17,016 bases of DNA from Fibrobacterota bacterium (GTDB lineage: Bacteria > Fibrobacterota > Chitinivibrionia > Chitinivibrionales > JANQEN01), in the NCBI GenBank assembly GCA_030619215.1, contig JAUXBV010000005.1, forward strand, positions 1 through 17,016, written 5' to 3'. The translations under genes and the position numbers were made by a program. Below are positions 7,031-14,469 of this stretch, piece after piece (position 1 is the first letter of the stretch; every line of letters starts with the position of its first letter). The notes below the pieces were generated by a model. It worked only from the letters and a program-made list of their open reading frames with translations, was not told the origin of the DNA and did no database searches.

Positions 7031-8128
7031 TTAATTATGAAAAATATCCTCAATTATCTTGTTAAGTTCACTCTCCTTTTCTTCAATAGATCCTACAAGC
7101 TTAAACTGGTTACGGCATCTATCCAGATTGTGCTCTTCATATTTAGTTTTATAATAGTTATTACCCTTCAAATAATCTGTTAAAAAACGAATACCCTGTT
7201 CAAAGGTTATTAATCTCCCGCTGAAAACAAGATACTTGCGCTCAACATCAGTTAAGAATTCACGTGCTTTGGAGATATACCCCTCAGCCAGCGCCTTAAA
7301 CAGCGACACGTGAAGATAAACTTTACTTAAATCCTTCTCATCTTCGGCAGCAGGGCAGGTTGACGTTCTTACAAGATCTCCGAAATCATATAATACTGTT
7401 CCCGGCATTACTGTGTCCAGGTCAATTATACAAAGACCTTCGTTTGTCTTATCATCAAGCATCACATTATTTAATTTCGTATCATTATGGGTGATACGTT
7501 CGGGAAGGTCTCCTTTGGCCATTAAGTCGGTGAGTATGGATACAATTGGGTCCCGATACCTTACAAAGGCTATTTCTTCCTGACAAAGGCTTGCCCTTTT
7601 ACTGCGATCAACCTCAACCGCATTTTCAAAATCACGATACCGCTTTACCGTATTATGGAAATCGGGGATTATCTCGTGTAATCGCCCGCCGGGTAGGTCA
7701 ACAAGAAGCCTCTGAAACTGGGCAAAAGCCGCTCCCGCTGCGAATGCCTGATCAGCGGTCTCAACGATATCACAGGTATGGGCATTTTCAATGAAAGAGC
7801 AGGTTCTCCAGTACTTTCCCTCTTCATCAACAAAATAAGGCACTCCATTTAAAGAAGGTATTATCTGCAGGCATGACCTTTCAATGTCATTTACACCATT
7901 TCCCTGAAGTTTTATTAACAGATGTTTCGTCACCCGCACTACATTTTCCATTACCTTTTGCGGCTCTTTGAAAACATGGCCGTTTATGCGCTGGTGTATA
8001 TACTTAATACTTTTACCATTATGTTTGTATGTAGCAATATATGTATCATTAATATGGCCTGAACCGTAAGGCCCTCCATTGACAAATTCACCCTTAATTT
8101 TAAATTTTTTTCCCAGTTTCTCTAACAT
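7031..8128 (-). CDS. N-acetylhexosamine 1-kinase-like protein (APH fold)
   Basis: A 365-residue cytoplasmic kinase of the aminoglycoside phosphotransferase superfamily, close to NahK/LnpB in length and motifs. VNGGPYGSGHINDTY (16-30) is the glycine-rich ATP loop, and IKYIHQRINGHVFKEP (41-56) is the lysine/arginine strand seen in NahK-like proteins. ITHNDTKLNNVML (212-224) is the Brenner catalytic loop with base D216. IIDLDT (234-239) holds the metal-binding aspartate, followed by YDFGDLVR. NahK phosphorylates GalNAc or GlcNAc at C1, giving the substrate for a nucleotidyltransferase, which is encoded in this block. Some database entries call such proteins 'mucin desulfatase', a legacy misannotation. 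It lies 62 bases after the barrel gene and 39 before the symporter. The related anomeric kinase AmgK is an alternative, but the N-terminal motif favours the NahK type. Confidence 0.82.
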   Translation of the reverse strand: MLEKLGKKFKIKGEFVNGGPYGSGHINDTYIATYKHNGKSIKYIHQRINGHVFKEPQKVMENVVRVTKHLLIKLQGNGVNDIERSCLQIIPSLNGVPYFVDEEGKYWRTCSFIENAHTCDIVETADQAFAAGAAFAQFQRLLVDLPGGRLHEIIPDFHNTVKRYRDFENAVEVDRSKRASLCQEEIAFVRYRDPIVSILTDLMAKGDLPERITHNDTKLNNVMLDDKTNEGLCIIDLDTVMPGTVLYDFGDLVRTSTCPAAEDEKDLSKVYLHVSLFKALAEGYISKAREFLTDVERKYLVFSGRLITFEQGIRFLTDYLKGNNYYKTKYEEHNLDRCRNQFKLVGSIEEKESELNKIIEDIFHN

Positions 8129-8190
8129 TTTTTGTGTTCCATCAGTTAATCCGGGTTAAGAATAGGCTTATTGATATTTCACTTCTTTTA

Positions 8191-9636
8191 CTATTCCAGC
8201 TTAATTGTTGCAAAATTAATTATTGCCGACAGGCTGTACATTCCGGGGCCAATTAACACTCCGGTACTGTAATTTAACATGTCAAAACAGAGGTCAAATT
8301 GCACCAGGCCCTTTACAATTGCAAGCCCTCCCGTTAAGTTGACTTTTGAAGAGATCATGTTGAAATGCTGTTCTTCATATTCGGTTTCTATGGTTCCATT
8401 GACAAAGTTATGTCTTTCCCAGTATGTTTCCTGATGTTCTCGTGAAAGGTTGAATTTAAGCCCTGCCCTTGGAATAATTTTATCAAGGAATCTCTTGCCG
8501 TTAAACTCCCTTTCCATTATAAAACGAACTGAATGGCCCCAGTTTACCAGGGTAGTATCTTTGGCATTTTCCGATACATCAAGGTTGGCCGAATCACTTC
8601 TATCGATGATTCGCTCACTTCTACTCCAACCCCCGTCATACTGAATCCCCAGTAAAAGATTTTCAGCAACATTCGGAACAATACCGGCAAGCCAGCTTAA
8701 ATTCTGGTATCTGCAATTTTTATATAAATGCTCCGGCTGCACTGCGCCGTTAAGGGTAATGGTTCGATGAAGCTGAAACTCTTCATTTTTATACCAGCTT
8801 CCCAGAATCCACCATACTTTTCCAATATCGCCGAACGCGCATGCACCGGCATTATAGAACAAACCCTTTTTATCCTTCATCGTTTCAACTTTTTCAGTAG
8901 TTGTAGTAGCCCCCGGTTTATAACTTACGCTACTGTCATTTGTATTAACAAATGTCAATGAATCAAAAACATAGTTTTCTGTTATATCGGTTGTTTTCTT
9001 TTCCAGGTTTGCATCTGCAAAAGATATCCCGCCGAGAGGCTCTATATATACAGGCCCCAATTTAAGTACAGCACTGAAAGTAACACCGGGATTTATTATA
9101 AGATTATCTCTCTCTTCCGTATTCTCAGTCCATTGAATAGTATCAGCACCACCCAGGTTCGGTTTATTCGTATTTTTTCTTAATAGCTCATGGTGAGAAT
9201 AGTCAACAAAACCGCCGATACCAAAAACATTCTCTCCGAATTTCATGGCAAGGCTCAATTTCGGCATCCAGGGAAAACCGGTAGCAAGGTGTTCTGCATT
9301 ATCCGAATTTACAGCAGCTCTTTTATAAAACGGGCTGCTAAGATAGAAATCGGTACACATGTTAATGCCGATAACAACGTGCTCACCTATGGACTTATTG
9401 GCAAATAACGGGCCGTACTGGCCTGCAATCCAGCCGGCTGTATAACCGGTCATGTTTATCTGGTCGGCAAAAGAGAAGATTTTACCGGGATTAAAGGTAG
9501 AATAGGTTAAATCATTAACAAGCGCACAACCAGCTAACGCGTCAACCCTGGCAGTTGTATAGACATTGGTGTATTGTGCGCGGGTATAAAAAAAGCTTCC
9601 CATAATTACAACAGTTAAAAGAATTTTTTTTAACAT
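8191..9636 (-). CDS. Outer-membrane beta-barrel protein of unknown substrate
   Basis: A 481-residue protein with a clear signal peptide (MLKKILLTVVIMGSFFYTRAQ, cleavage after AQ). The rest alternates amphipathic strands with polar turns, has few charged clusters, and ends in an aromatic/hydrophobic strand (SLSAIINFATIKLE), as barrel proteins do. The early ARVDALAGCALVND ... STFNPGKI segment recalls the aGGA ... NPA start of OmpP1/FadL- and PorV-like proteins, but I cannot assign a family firmly. An AAGGAGG site stands four bases before the ATG. The position between the secreted GH31 enzyme and the kinase/symporter genes suggests a channel for the released sugar, or a surface anchor for the hydrolase. 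This is inference only. Confidence 0.6.
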   Translation of the reverse strand: MLKKILLTVVIMGSFFYTRAQYTNVYTTARVDALAGCALVNDLTYSTFNPGKIFSFADQINMTGYTAGWIAGQYGPLFANKSIGEHVVIGINMCTDFYLSSPFYKRAAVNSDNAEHLATGFPWMPKLSLAMKFGENVFGIGGFVDYSHHELLRKNTNKPNLGGADTIQWTENTEERDNLIINPGVTFSAVLKLGPVYIEPLGGISFADANLEKKTTDITENYVFDSLTFVNTNDSSVSYKPGATTTTEKVETMKDKKGLFYNAGACAFGDIGKVWWILGSWYKNEEFQLHRTITLNGAVQPEHLYKNCRYQNLSWLAGIVPNVAENLLLGIQYDGGWSRSERIIDRSDSANLDVSENAKDTTLVNWGHSVRFIMEREFNGKRFLDKIIPRAGLKFNLSREHQETYWERHNFVNGTIETEYEEQHFNMISSKVNLTGGLAIVKGLVQFDLCFDMLNYSTGVLIGPGMYSLSAIINFATIKLE

Positions 9637-9721
9637 TAATCCTCCTTTATTTGAATAGATATTTGAAAAATGATTTTTTTTATTAACAGTATAGACATAT
9701 ATACAACCCTTTTCTTAAAAT

Positions 9722-9758
9722 TTCTCTGCCTATTATTTATGGGATAACAGGCAGAGAA
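9722..9758 (-). terminator. Terminator after the GH31 gene
   Basis: A 10-bp stem (9722-9731 TTCTCTGCCT with 9749-9758) is extended on both sides by A/T pairs after one mismatch. The loop is 17 bases. It lies about 30 bases after the GH31 stop, and in the minus direction the stem runs into an ATTTT tract. It separates GH31 transcription from the barrel-kinase-symporter genes, at least in part. The plus orientation is also followed by TTTTT. Confidence 0.6.
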
Positions 9759-9789
9759 TTTTTAATATATTATCAGAATGTTCCTTTAA

Positions 9790-12462
9790 TTATTTCTGAA
9801 GAATGAAATTCCTGGTTATGCTTTTACCTGCATAGGTAAGCCTGAGGATATAGCATCCATTTGCAGCATAACTTCCAGTGCTATTACTTCCGTCCCAGAT
9901 ATGCGCACTTTTACTGTTTCTGATAGTAACCGGAATGCTTCTTACAACCTGTCCCTGGACGTTATAAATGGCAATATTGACCCTGCCGGAAAAATTGGAA
10001 GCAAACCTCAGGTGTACATTCCCATTTCTGGATATCACACTGGAGCTGCGCAATTTATCAATATTAATATTATTTACAGATATAACCCCGGTAGGATGCT
10101 CACCCAGGGAAACCAAGAAGCTTTCATTAAGAGATATATTGTCTGTCTTGATGTAATAGAATCCACCTTTATCATTGGAGTAGTACCATCCGGAACTGGC
10201 ATTATCCACATCGGTAATACTGGACTTCTCAGACAGTTGTACAGGATTCCCTGTTCCCACTGCTACATTTACTTTGTCAGCATCTTTATCTTCCCTATGT
10301 ATGATGAACTTATTTGTTCTCTCAGTCAGCTTTCCGTCATAGTTACCGTCAGCTTTACCGACAGCAACCCAGACCTTTGTAGCTCCTCCCTCTTGTTTAC
10401 ACTGAACAGTCTGCAAAGAAAATTCGTTATTAGTCTCGAATTTCATGGTTTCCCAGTCATCCTCATATAAAGTAAAAGTTGTACTATTTGTAGAATGGGG
10501 ATAAATATCAAAGGTAATAATATTCCGCGGCCTGATCTGTTTTCTGTTTTCAATCCTTACTTCATCATACATCGGCAAGATTGCGCCCTCTTTCACAATA
10601 AGCGGCAATGTCAGGCTCCCGCAGGCAACACTGATTGTATCAGCGCTGGTAGTATTATACACTTCACCGGTCCAGTAATTCGTCCACCTTCCTTTCGGCA
10701 AATAAACCTGCCTGCTGGTAGCGCTCTGTTCATAAATAGGAGCAACAAGTACAAAGGGCCCGCTCATGAACTGGTGCTTTACAAAGGTATTATTTGCCCC
10801 GTCCCAGGTTCCCTGATCTTCCGGGAATTCCAGAACCATCGGTCGAGCCATCCCGACCCCGGTTGTGTGAGCAGTATAACATAAAGAATAGAAATAGGCA
10901 TTCAGGCGCGATCTTAATTTCAGGGCCATTCTATTTGCTTCAACCTCAGCAGAGTTGAAAAAACTTGTATTACCCTTGGAATTAAAAGGTTCTTTGTAAT
11001 CCCTGTTTGACCATCCTCCGATTACCATCATGTATGGCGTCCAGCATTTCCACTGCAAATCTCTTGAGTATAAGCCATTAGTACCATCCCCGAAAATTGC
11101 ATCTACATCGCCGGTGCCTCCGCCGTTAAAGCCGGACAATGTCCCTGCTAGTACAGTAGGTATATGCCAGCGAAGCCAGTTCCAGCTGACACTATTATCG
11201 CCTGACCAGGGTATGCTGTACCTCTGGGATCCTGCCCAGGACCCTGTCATCCAGCACCCTCCCCTTCCCTTGCCATACTCCCTGATCATGTCAATATGTT
11301 CCCTGTTAAAGTCCAGGTTCTTATCTACTGACATTCCACCTAACGTTCCAATATCCAGCTTGTTTATCTGTACTCCGTCACTGTAATATGATTGACCAAC
11401 ACTAAAATTAACCCACATACCCAAATACATACCTCGTAGTGACAGATCCTCTCTAAGTTGTGCCCAATCATACTCGGTCCACGGAAGATTATAGCCGTCA
11501 TTAGGTAAAAACCAACCTACAGGTATGTCTTCATCCAAAAACATATCCCCAATCTCAATAGCTTCCCTTCCATACGTACCGTGATGGAATGCATTTGCAT
11601 CGCCGAATTCAAGGTACCAGTATGCGGGCATAAACGGCCTTCCGGTAATTGTCGTATGACCATTAAGAATATTCTTCAATGATCCAACATAGTAATAGGC
11701 ATCAAACCTGTTCTCTGCATGGGAACATGACGTATAGTTTGATGAGCCTCCGAAATCATAGGTTCCTCCGTTTTTGAAGTTGTTCCTGAATACGCCGTAA
11801 CCATTGGTAGTCATGTAAAAAGTCGATTGATTCGGATGATTATCCTCATTCCAGCCTCCAAAAATTTGTATACTCACAGAAGAGCCGGTATGGTCATAAT
11901 GCCCGTTCTTCATGCCACAGCCATAAAAATGCTCACCGCTGTTTATCTTAATTCTCTGGTAGGTTGTACTTCCAAAATCAATAGGCCTGTCCTCTTCAAA
12001 AATCAAGGTGGAATTGTCTGCTTGGTACAAAGAAAATTTACAAGGGCTTTTATTGATACGTAAAACACAACTATTGGTCGCAATTTTATGGTAAGTACCT
12101 TCATCCGAATAGGTTTTCTTAGCAGGATCTCCGTCATATACAACTATAGGAGTCGTTGCATCTCCCGCCGGATCGGTAAAGTTTCCGTTTGGCCCCAGCC
12201 AGATTCGGAAAATGTCATCTTTATAAAACATAACACGTACCTTATGAGACCCGCAGGTGATCTCATAGTAGTTACCGGTTTCCTGGAAGTTGGTTATATT
12301 GCCTAATTCCGTTGCAAAAGAACCGGCTGCAAACAGGCATATAACCATCAATGACAGGCCCATCCCCATCATTGATCTCCGGATGAAATGGTTTTTGTTT
12401 TTTGGATAACTCATAAAACGCCCCCTCTTTAAAGTTTGAGAATTGATTTTTGTTGTTTTCAT
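9790..12462 (-). CDS. Secreted glycoside hydrolase family 31 enzyme with C-terminal sorting domain
   Basis: An 890-residue exported hydrolase. The signal peptide core is residues ~30-50 (cleavage near GSFA-TE), followed by a beta-sandwich (~55-270), the GH31 (beta/alpha)8 barrel (~275-545), the proximal and distal C-terminal beta domains (~560-790), and a ~75-residue FlgD/type 9-like tail (FSGRVNIAIYNVQGQVV ... WDGSNSTGSYAANGCYILRL). In place of the usual WxDMNE nucleophile it has NKLDIG (D370 probable nucleophile). WSGDN (D422) fits the acid/base of the RWxGD motif. LYSRDLQWKCWTPYMM (464-479) resembles my recollection of alpha-N-acetylgalactosaminidase/alpha-galactosidase-type GH31 rather than alpha-glucosidases. 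Two starts are possible: 12462 (AAGG, six bases before) and 12414 (AGAGGGGG, six bases before). The second gives a more ordinary 34-residue signal peptide. A linked NahK-like kinase supports an amino-sugar substrate. Confidence 0.88.
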   Translation of the reverse strand: MKTTKINSQTLKRGRFMSYPKNKNHFIRRSMMGMGLSLMVICLFAAGSFATELGNITNFQETGNYYEITCGSHKVRVMFYKDDIFRIWLGPNGNFTDPAGDATTPIVVYDGDPAKKTYSDEGTYHKIATNSCVLRINKSPCKFSLYQADNSTLIFEEDRPIDFGSTTYQRIKINSGEHFYGCGMKNGHYDHTGSSVSIQIFGGWNEDNHPNQSTFYMTTNGYGVFRNNFKNGGTYDFGGSSNYTSCSHAENRFDAYYYVGSLKNILNGHTTITGRPFMPAYWYLEFGDANAFHHGTYGREAIEIGDMFLDEDIPVGWFLPNDGYNLPWTEYDWAQLREDLSLRGMYLGMWVNFSVGQSYYSDGVQINKLDIGTLGGMSVDKNLDFNREHIDMIREYGKGRGGCWMTGSWAGSQRYSIPWSGDNSVSWNWLRWHIPTVLAGTLSGFNGGGTGDVDAIFGDGTNGLYSRDLQWKCWTPYMMVIGGWSNRDYKEPFNSKGNTSFFNSAEVEANRMALKLRSRLNAYFYSLCYTAHTTGVGMARPMVLEFPEDQGTWDGANNTFVKHQFMSGPFVLVAPIYEQSATSRQVYLPKGRWTNYWTGEVYNTTSADTISVACGSLTLPLIVKEGAILPMYDEVRIENRKQIRPRNIITFDIYPHSTNSTTFTLYEDDWETMKFETNNEFSLQTVQCKQEGGATKVWVAVGKADGNYDGKLTERTNKFIIHREDKDADKVNVAVGTGNPVQLSEKSSITDVDNASSGWYYSNDKGGFYYIKTDNISLNESFLVSLGEHPTGVISVNNINIDKLRSSSVISRNGNVHLRFASNFSGRVNIAIYNVQGQVVRSIPVTIRNSKSAHIWDGSNSTGSYAANGCYILRLTYAGKSITRNFILQK

Positions 12463-12492
12463 AGTTTACCTTACGGTTAATGTTTGCCCATC

Positions 12493-12506
12493 GTCAATTG
12501 ATTGAC
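12493..12506. promoter_or_regulatory. Palindrome GTCAAT-TG-ATTGAC, candidate operator
   Basis: A perfect 6-bp dyad with a 2-base centre, 31-44 bases upstream of the first GH31 ATG. It has the size and symmetry of a site for a dimeric repressor. No regulator gene is in the window, so the binding protein is unknown. Confidence 0.35.
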
Positions 12507-12547
12507 ATTACACAGCATTGCTTCTGATATTAATAAATATAGGAGGG

Positions 12548-12568
12548 TTTTGTGATTTTAACACAAAA
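12548..12568. promoter_or_regulatory. Palindrome TTTTGTG-N7-CACAAAA, candidate operator
   Basis: Perfect 7-bp arms around ATTTTAA. TGTG-N7-CACA resembles a CRP-type half-site pair but is one base shorter in the spacer than the classical TGTGA-N6-TCACA. On the minus strand it overlaps TGTTAAAAT, a possible extended -10 for the GH31 gene. Catabolite-type control is a guess. Confidence 0.35.
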
Positions 12569-12591
12569 AATTTGCCATTTGCTTAAAAAAG

Positions 12592-12609
12592 TGCTTAATT
12601 TATTAAGCA
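12592..12609. promoter_or_regulatory. Palindrome TGCTTAA-TTTA-TTAAGCA
   Basis: Perfect 7-bp arms with a 4-base centre, about 130 bases upstream of the GH31 start. A loose extra copy of the half site (TGCTTAA) occurs just before it at 12579-12585, so paired or cooperative binding is conceivable. It could equally be a small hairpin without a role. Confidence 0.35.
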
Positions 12610-12948
12610 TATTAAATGTGCTAAAAATAGCTGGGATAAATTATAACTCTTTGTTATATCAAGTATTAGATGCCACAATAGTTACATTATGCCTCGAATT
12701 ATGATTTTGTATATGCAGGATGGAGACTATTTTCATTGAGCAGTTAAGGCAAAATTAGGTATGGTGATGATAAATTTTGTAGATGGTGTTTTCATAAAAC
12801 CAACTTCTCCAAAGTTAATATGATTCCAATTTCAAGAAAAATCAAACAGTTAATTTCTGCAAAATTCTGTAATTTTAAAACGTTTTTTCCAATAAAGAAC
12901 TGTATATCTCCTCCATTTTAATAAACCGAAAAAAAAATTATTTTTTTG

Positions 12949-12977
12949 TTGTCACCTGGATTCCATAACTATATAAT
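12949..12977 (+). promoter_or_regulatory. Sigma-70-type promoter of the CsgG-like gene
   Basis: TTGTCA (12949-12954) and a perfect TATAAT (12972-12977) are separated by exactly 17 bases. An A9/T7 tract directly upstream could act as an UP element. Transcription should start near 12984, leaving a leader of about 125 bases before the ATG at 13109. I recognise no known riboswitch in that leader. Confidence 0.7.
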
Positions 12978-13108
12978 AATGAAAGCCATCTCATATTATT
13001 TATTGGAAGGATAGATAATAGTGAGTTAAGCGGGAGGGCATATTATTGTGACCTGCACGCTTTTACTCAATATTATCTCGAAGGGTACATCTTTTCCAGA
13101 GGGATAAT

Positions 13109-13633
13109 ATGATCAAAAGATCATTTTTAACGGACACTACTTTTACTGCTTTATTCGTCCTCACTATTTATCTATTTGCCCAGATAAATGAACGTCCCGT
13201 GGCTGTCCTTGATTTTGAAGCCAACAATGGAGTAACGGAGGCGGAAGCCAAAGCTCTTACAGACAAACTGCGTGGTGAATTATTAAAAACCGGGCAGTTC
13301 AAAGTTATCGGGCGCAGCCAGATGGAGCAGGTTCTGAAGGAGCAGGGTTTCCAGCAGGCGGGATATACTTCTTCGGACTGTGCCGTTGAAATGGGACAAC
13401 TGCTAGGGGTAAGAAGTATTATAACAGGCAGCATTGGCAAGGTTGATCAGACCTTTTTAATATCAGCACGGATAATAAATGTAGGCACTGGTGAGATTGC
13501 AAAAATCGTTGACGAGGATATGCCGGGTAAAATAGACGAGCTGCTAACAAAAGGTATGAAGAAGGTCGCTCTTAAACTTGAGGGAAAGAGTGACCAGAAA
13601 ACGTATACAGAGAGAAAGCAAAAAGACTACTGA
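13109..13633 (+). CDS. CsgG-like secreted periplasmic protein
   Basis: A 174-residue protein with an N-terminal signal or anchor helix (about residues 5-25, TALFVLTIYLFAQ) and no lipobox cysteine. Residues 29-140 match the CsgG/curli-assembly type fold: RPVAVLDFEANN, LTDKLRGELLKTGQFKVIGR, QMEQVLKEQGFQQAGYT, MGQLLGVRSIITGSIGKV and ISARIINVGTGEIAKI. CsgG itself is a lipoprotein pore of about 260 residues. This protein is shorter and lacks the Cys, so it probably keeps only the soluble domain and acts in the periplasm, as many single-domain relatives in Fibrobacterota, spirochaetes and others may. AGAGGG lies five bases before the ATG. A near-consensus promoter stands upstream. No curli genes are nearby, so the role is unknown. 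Confidence 0.75.
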   Translation: MIKRSFLTDTTFTALFVLTIYLFAQINERPVAVLDFEANNGVTEAEAKALTDKLRGELLKTGQFKVIGRSQMEQVLKEQGFQQAGYTSSDCAVEMGQLLGVRSIITGSIGKVDQTFLISARIINVGTGEIAKIVDEDMPGKIDELLTKGMKKVALKLEGKSDQKTYTERKQKDY

Positions 13634-13786
13634 AAAAGAGGTATTAAGCATTTATTAGGAATATTTAAAAATAATCTGAGATTTTTTAAAACTTTTTATA
13701 TAGTTTAATATTATGGGTGGGGCCTCGTAATATACTCTTTTCTAAAACTATACATTATTATCCAAAAATAGCAAAGGTTAGAAAAA

Positions 13787-14137
13787 ATGGATGAAAATCG
13801 CAGAAAAGATACGAGATATGCTCTTTCTTCAAAGGTTACCATTACAATGAATGATGTTATTCTGAACGATACCGAATGCAGAAATATCAGCATGAGCGGC
13901 ATGTGCATAGCTATTAATGATAAATTAGACAATTGGAAAGATGGCCTTCTGATTATGGTCCAGAAGTTCGATAAAGAGGTAATTTTCTTCTCCTCAAAAT
14001 TCAGGATTCTGTGGAAAAACTTGAAACCATCAAATAGCAAAGAATCTCTTATCGGCGTCCATTTTCATGAAACTGATCCAAAAAATTTTGAGTTTCTCTC
14101 CCGTATAATTCATTTTCAATCAAATATGGCCAGTTAA
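13787..14137 (+). CDS. PilZ-domain protein (probable c-di-GMP receptor)
   Basis: A 116-residue single-domain cytoplasmic protein. It has both parts of the PilZ c-di-GMP site: the RRKDTRY arginine motif at residues 5-11 (RxxxR) and NISMSGMCI (about 34-42), the (D/N)xSxxG motif. The following strands (SKFRILWKN, LIGVHFHE) fit the PilZ barrel. Such proteins change motility, secretion or exopolysaccharide output when the second messenger binds; the partner is not evident here. AAGG precedes the ATG by about eight bases. The 153 bases after the CsgG-like gene are AT-rich with no clear terminator, so read-through from that gene is possible. Confidence 0.85.
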   Translation: MDENRRKDTRYALSSKVTITMNDVILNDTECRNISMSGMCIAINDKLDNWKDGLLIMVQKFDKEVIFFSSKFRILWKNLKPSNSKESLIGVHFHETDPKNFEFLSRIIHFQSNMAS

Positions 14138-14283
14138 CCTATAAGCGCAGTAATTTTTTAAATAACAGCATTATATCAAATGTAATCATTGAGCCTTATT
14201 ATATTATCCTACCCTCTTCAAAGCCGCTTAATTATCTTATACTACTTAAGATATCCTTGTAACTATTCAGGGATCTACTTAAT

Positions 14284-14390
14284 ATTGTCATTGCGAACGC
14301 GAAGTCTTTTAATCCTTTAGGGCTTTAGTCCCACACAGTGGGGTTTTAAGGCTACAAAGTAGTGCTTCGCTCTACTCGCAATTGACATTA
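14284..14390. repeat. REP-like imperfect palindromic element
   Basis: The left end ATTGTCATTGCGAACGCGAAG and the right end GCTTCGCTCTACTCGCAATTGACATT are imperfect inverted copies (shared TGTCA-ATTGCGA and GCGAAGC cores). The centre, 14311-14350, is a second dyad (CCTTTAGGG ... CCCACACAGTGGGG ... TTAAGG). The TCATTGCGA/GCGAAGC ends are characteristic of dispersed palindromic intergenic repeats in many environmental genomes. There is no transposase, so it is non-autonomous. Part of the centre is also found at 3900-3930 (24 of 31 bases match by my alignment). Confidence 0.65.
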
Positions 14391-14469
14391 TATAAGAACG
14401 CCGCTCCCGAGCAGTTACATGTTATTTCAACATTCAAATTTATCAATCATTTACTCAAGGAAATCTAAT

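Larger units (their letters stand above)
12463..13108. promoter_or_regulatory. 646-base divergent non-coding control region
   Basis: No open frame here looks coding. The GH31-proximal third holds three palindromes (12493-12506, 12548-12568, 12592-12609), listed separately. The middle (~12620-12900) is AT-rich and otherwise featureless to me. The far end has an A9/T7 tract (12929-12947) and a strong plus-strand promoter for the CsgG-like gene. A short ATG frame at 12979 ends after 11 codons with no ribosome site. Confidence 0.6.

Noticed and set aside
9901..10470. 189-codon frame opposite the GH31 gene
   Set aside because: It is fully antisense to a well-supported domain and lacks any recognisable motif; other long frames opposite GH31 are shadows for the same reason.
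12548..12568. Classical CRP site
   Set aside because: The spacer is one base short of TGTGA-N6-TCACA and no CRP-family gene is seen, so I list it only as a generic operator candidate.
12979..13014. Eleven-codon ATG frame in the leader of the CsgG-like gene
   Set aside because: No ribosome site and a meaningless sequence; its ATG overlaps the promoter end, so it may not even be transcribed.
14419..14469. Upstream ATG extension of the nitroreductase
   Set aside because: The extra 17 residues do not fit the family, and a better ribosome site stands before 14470.
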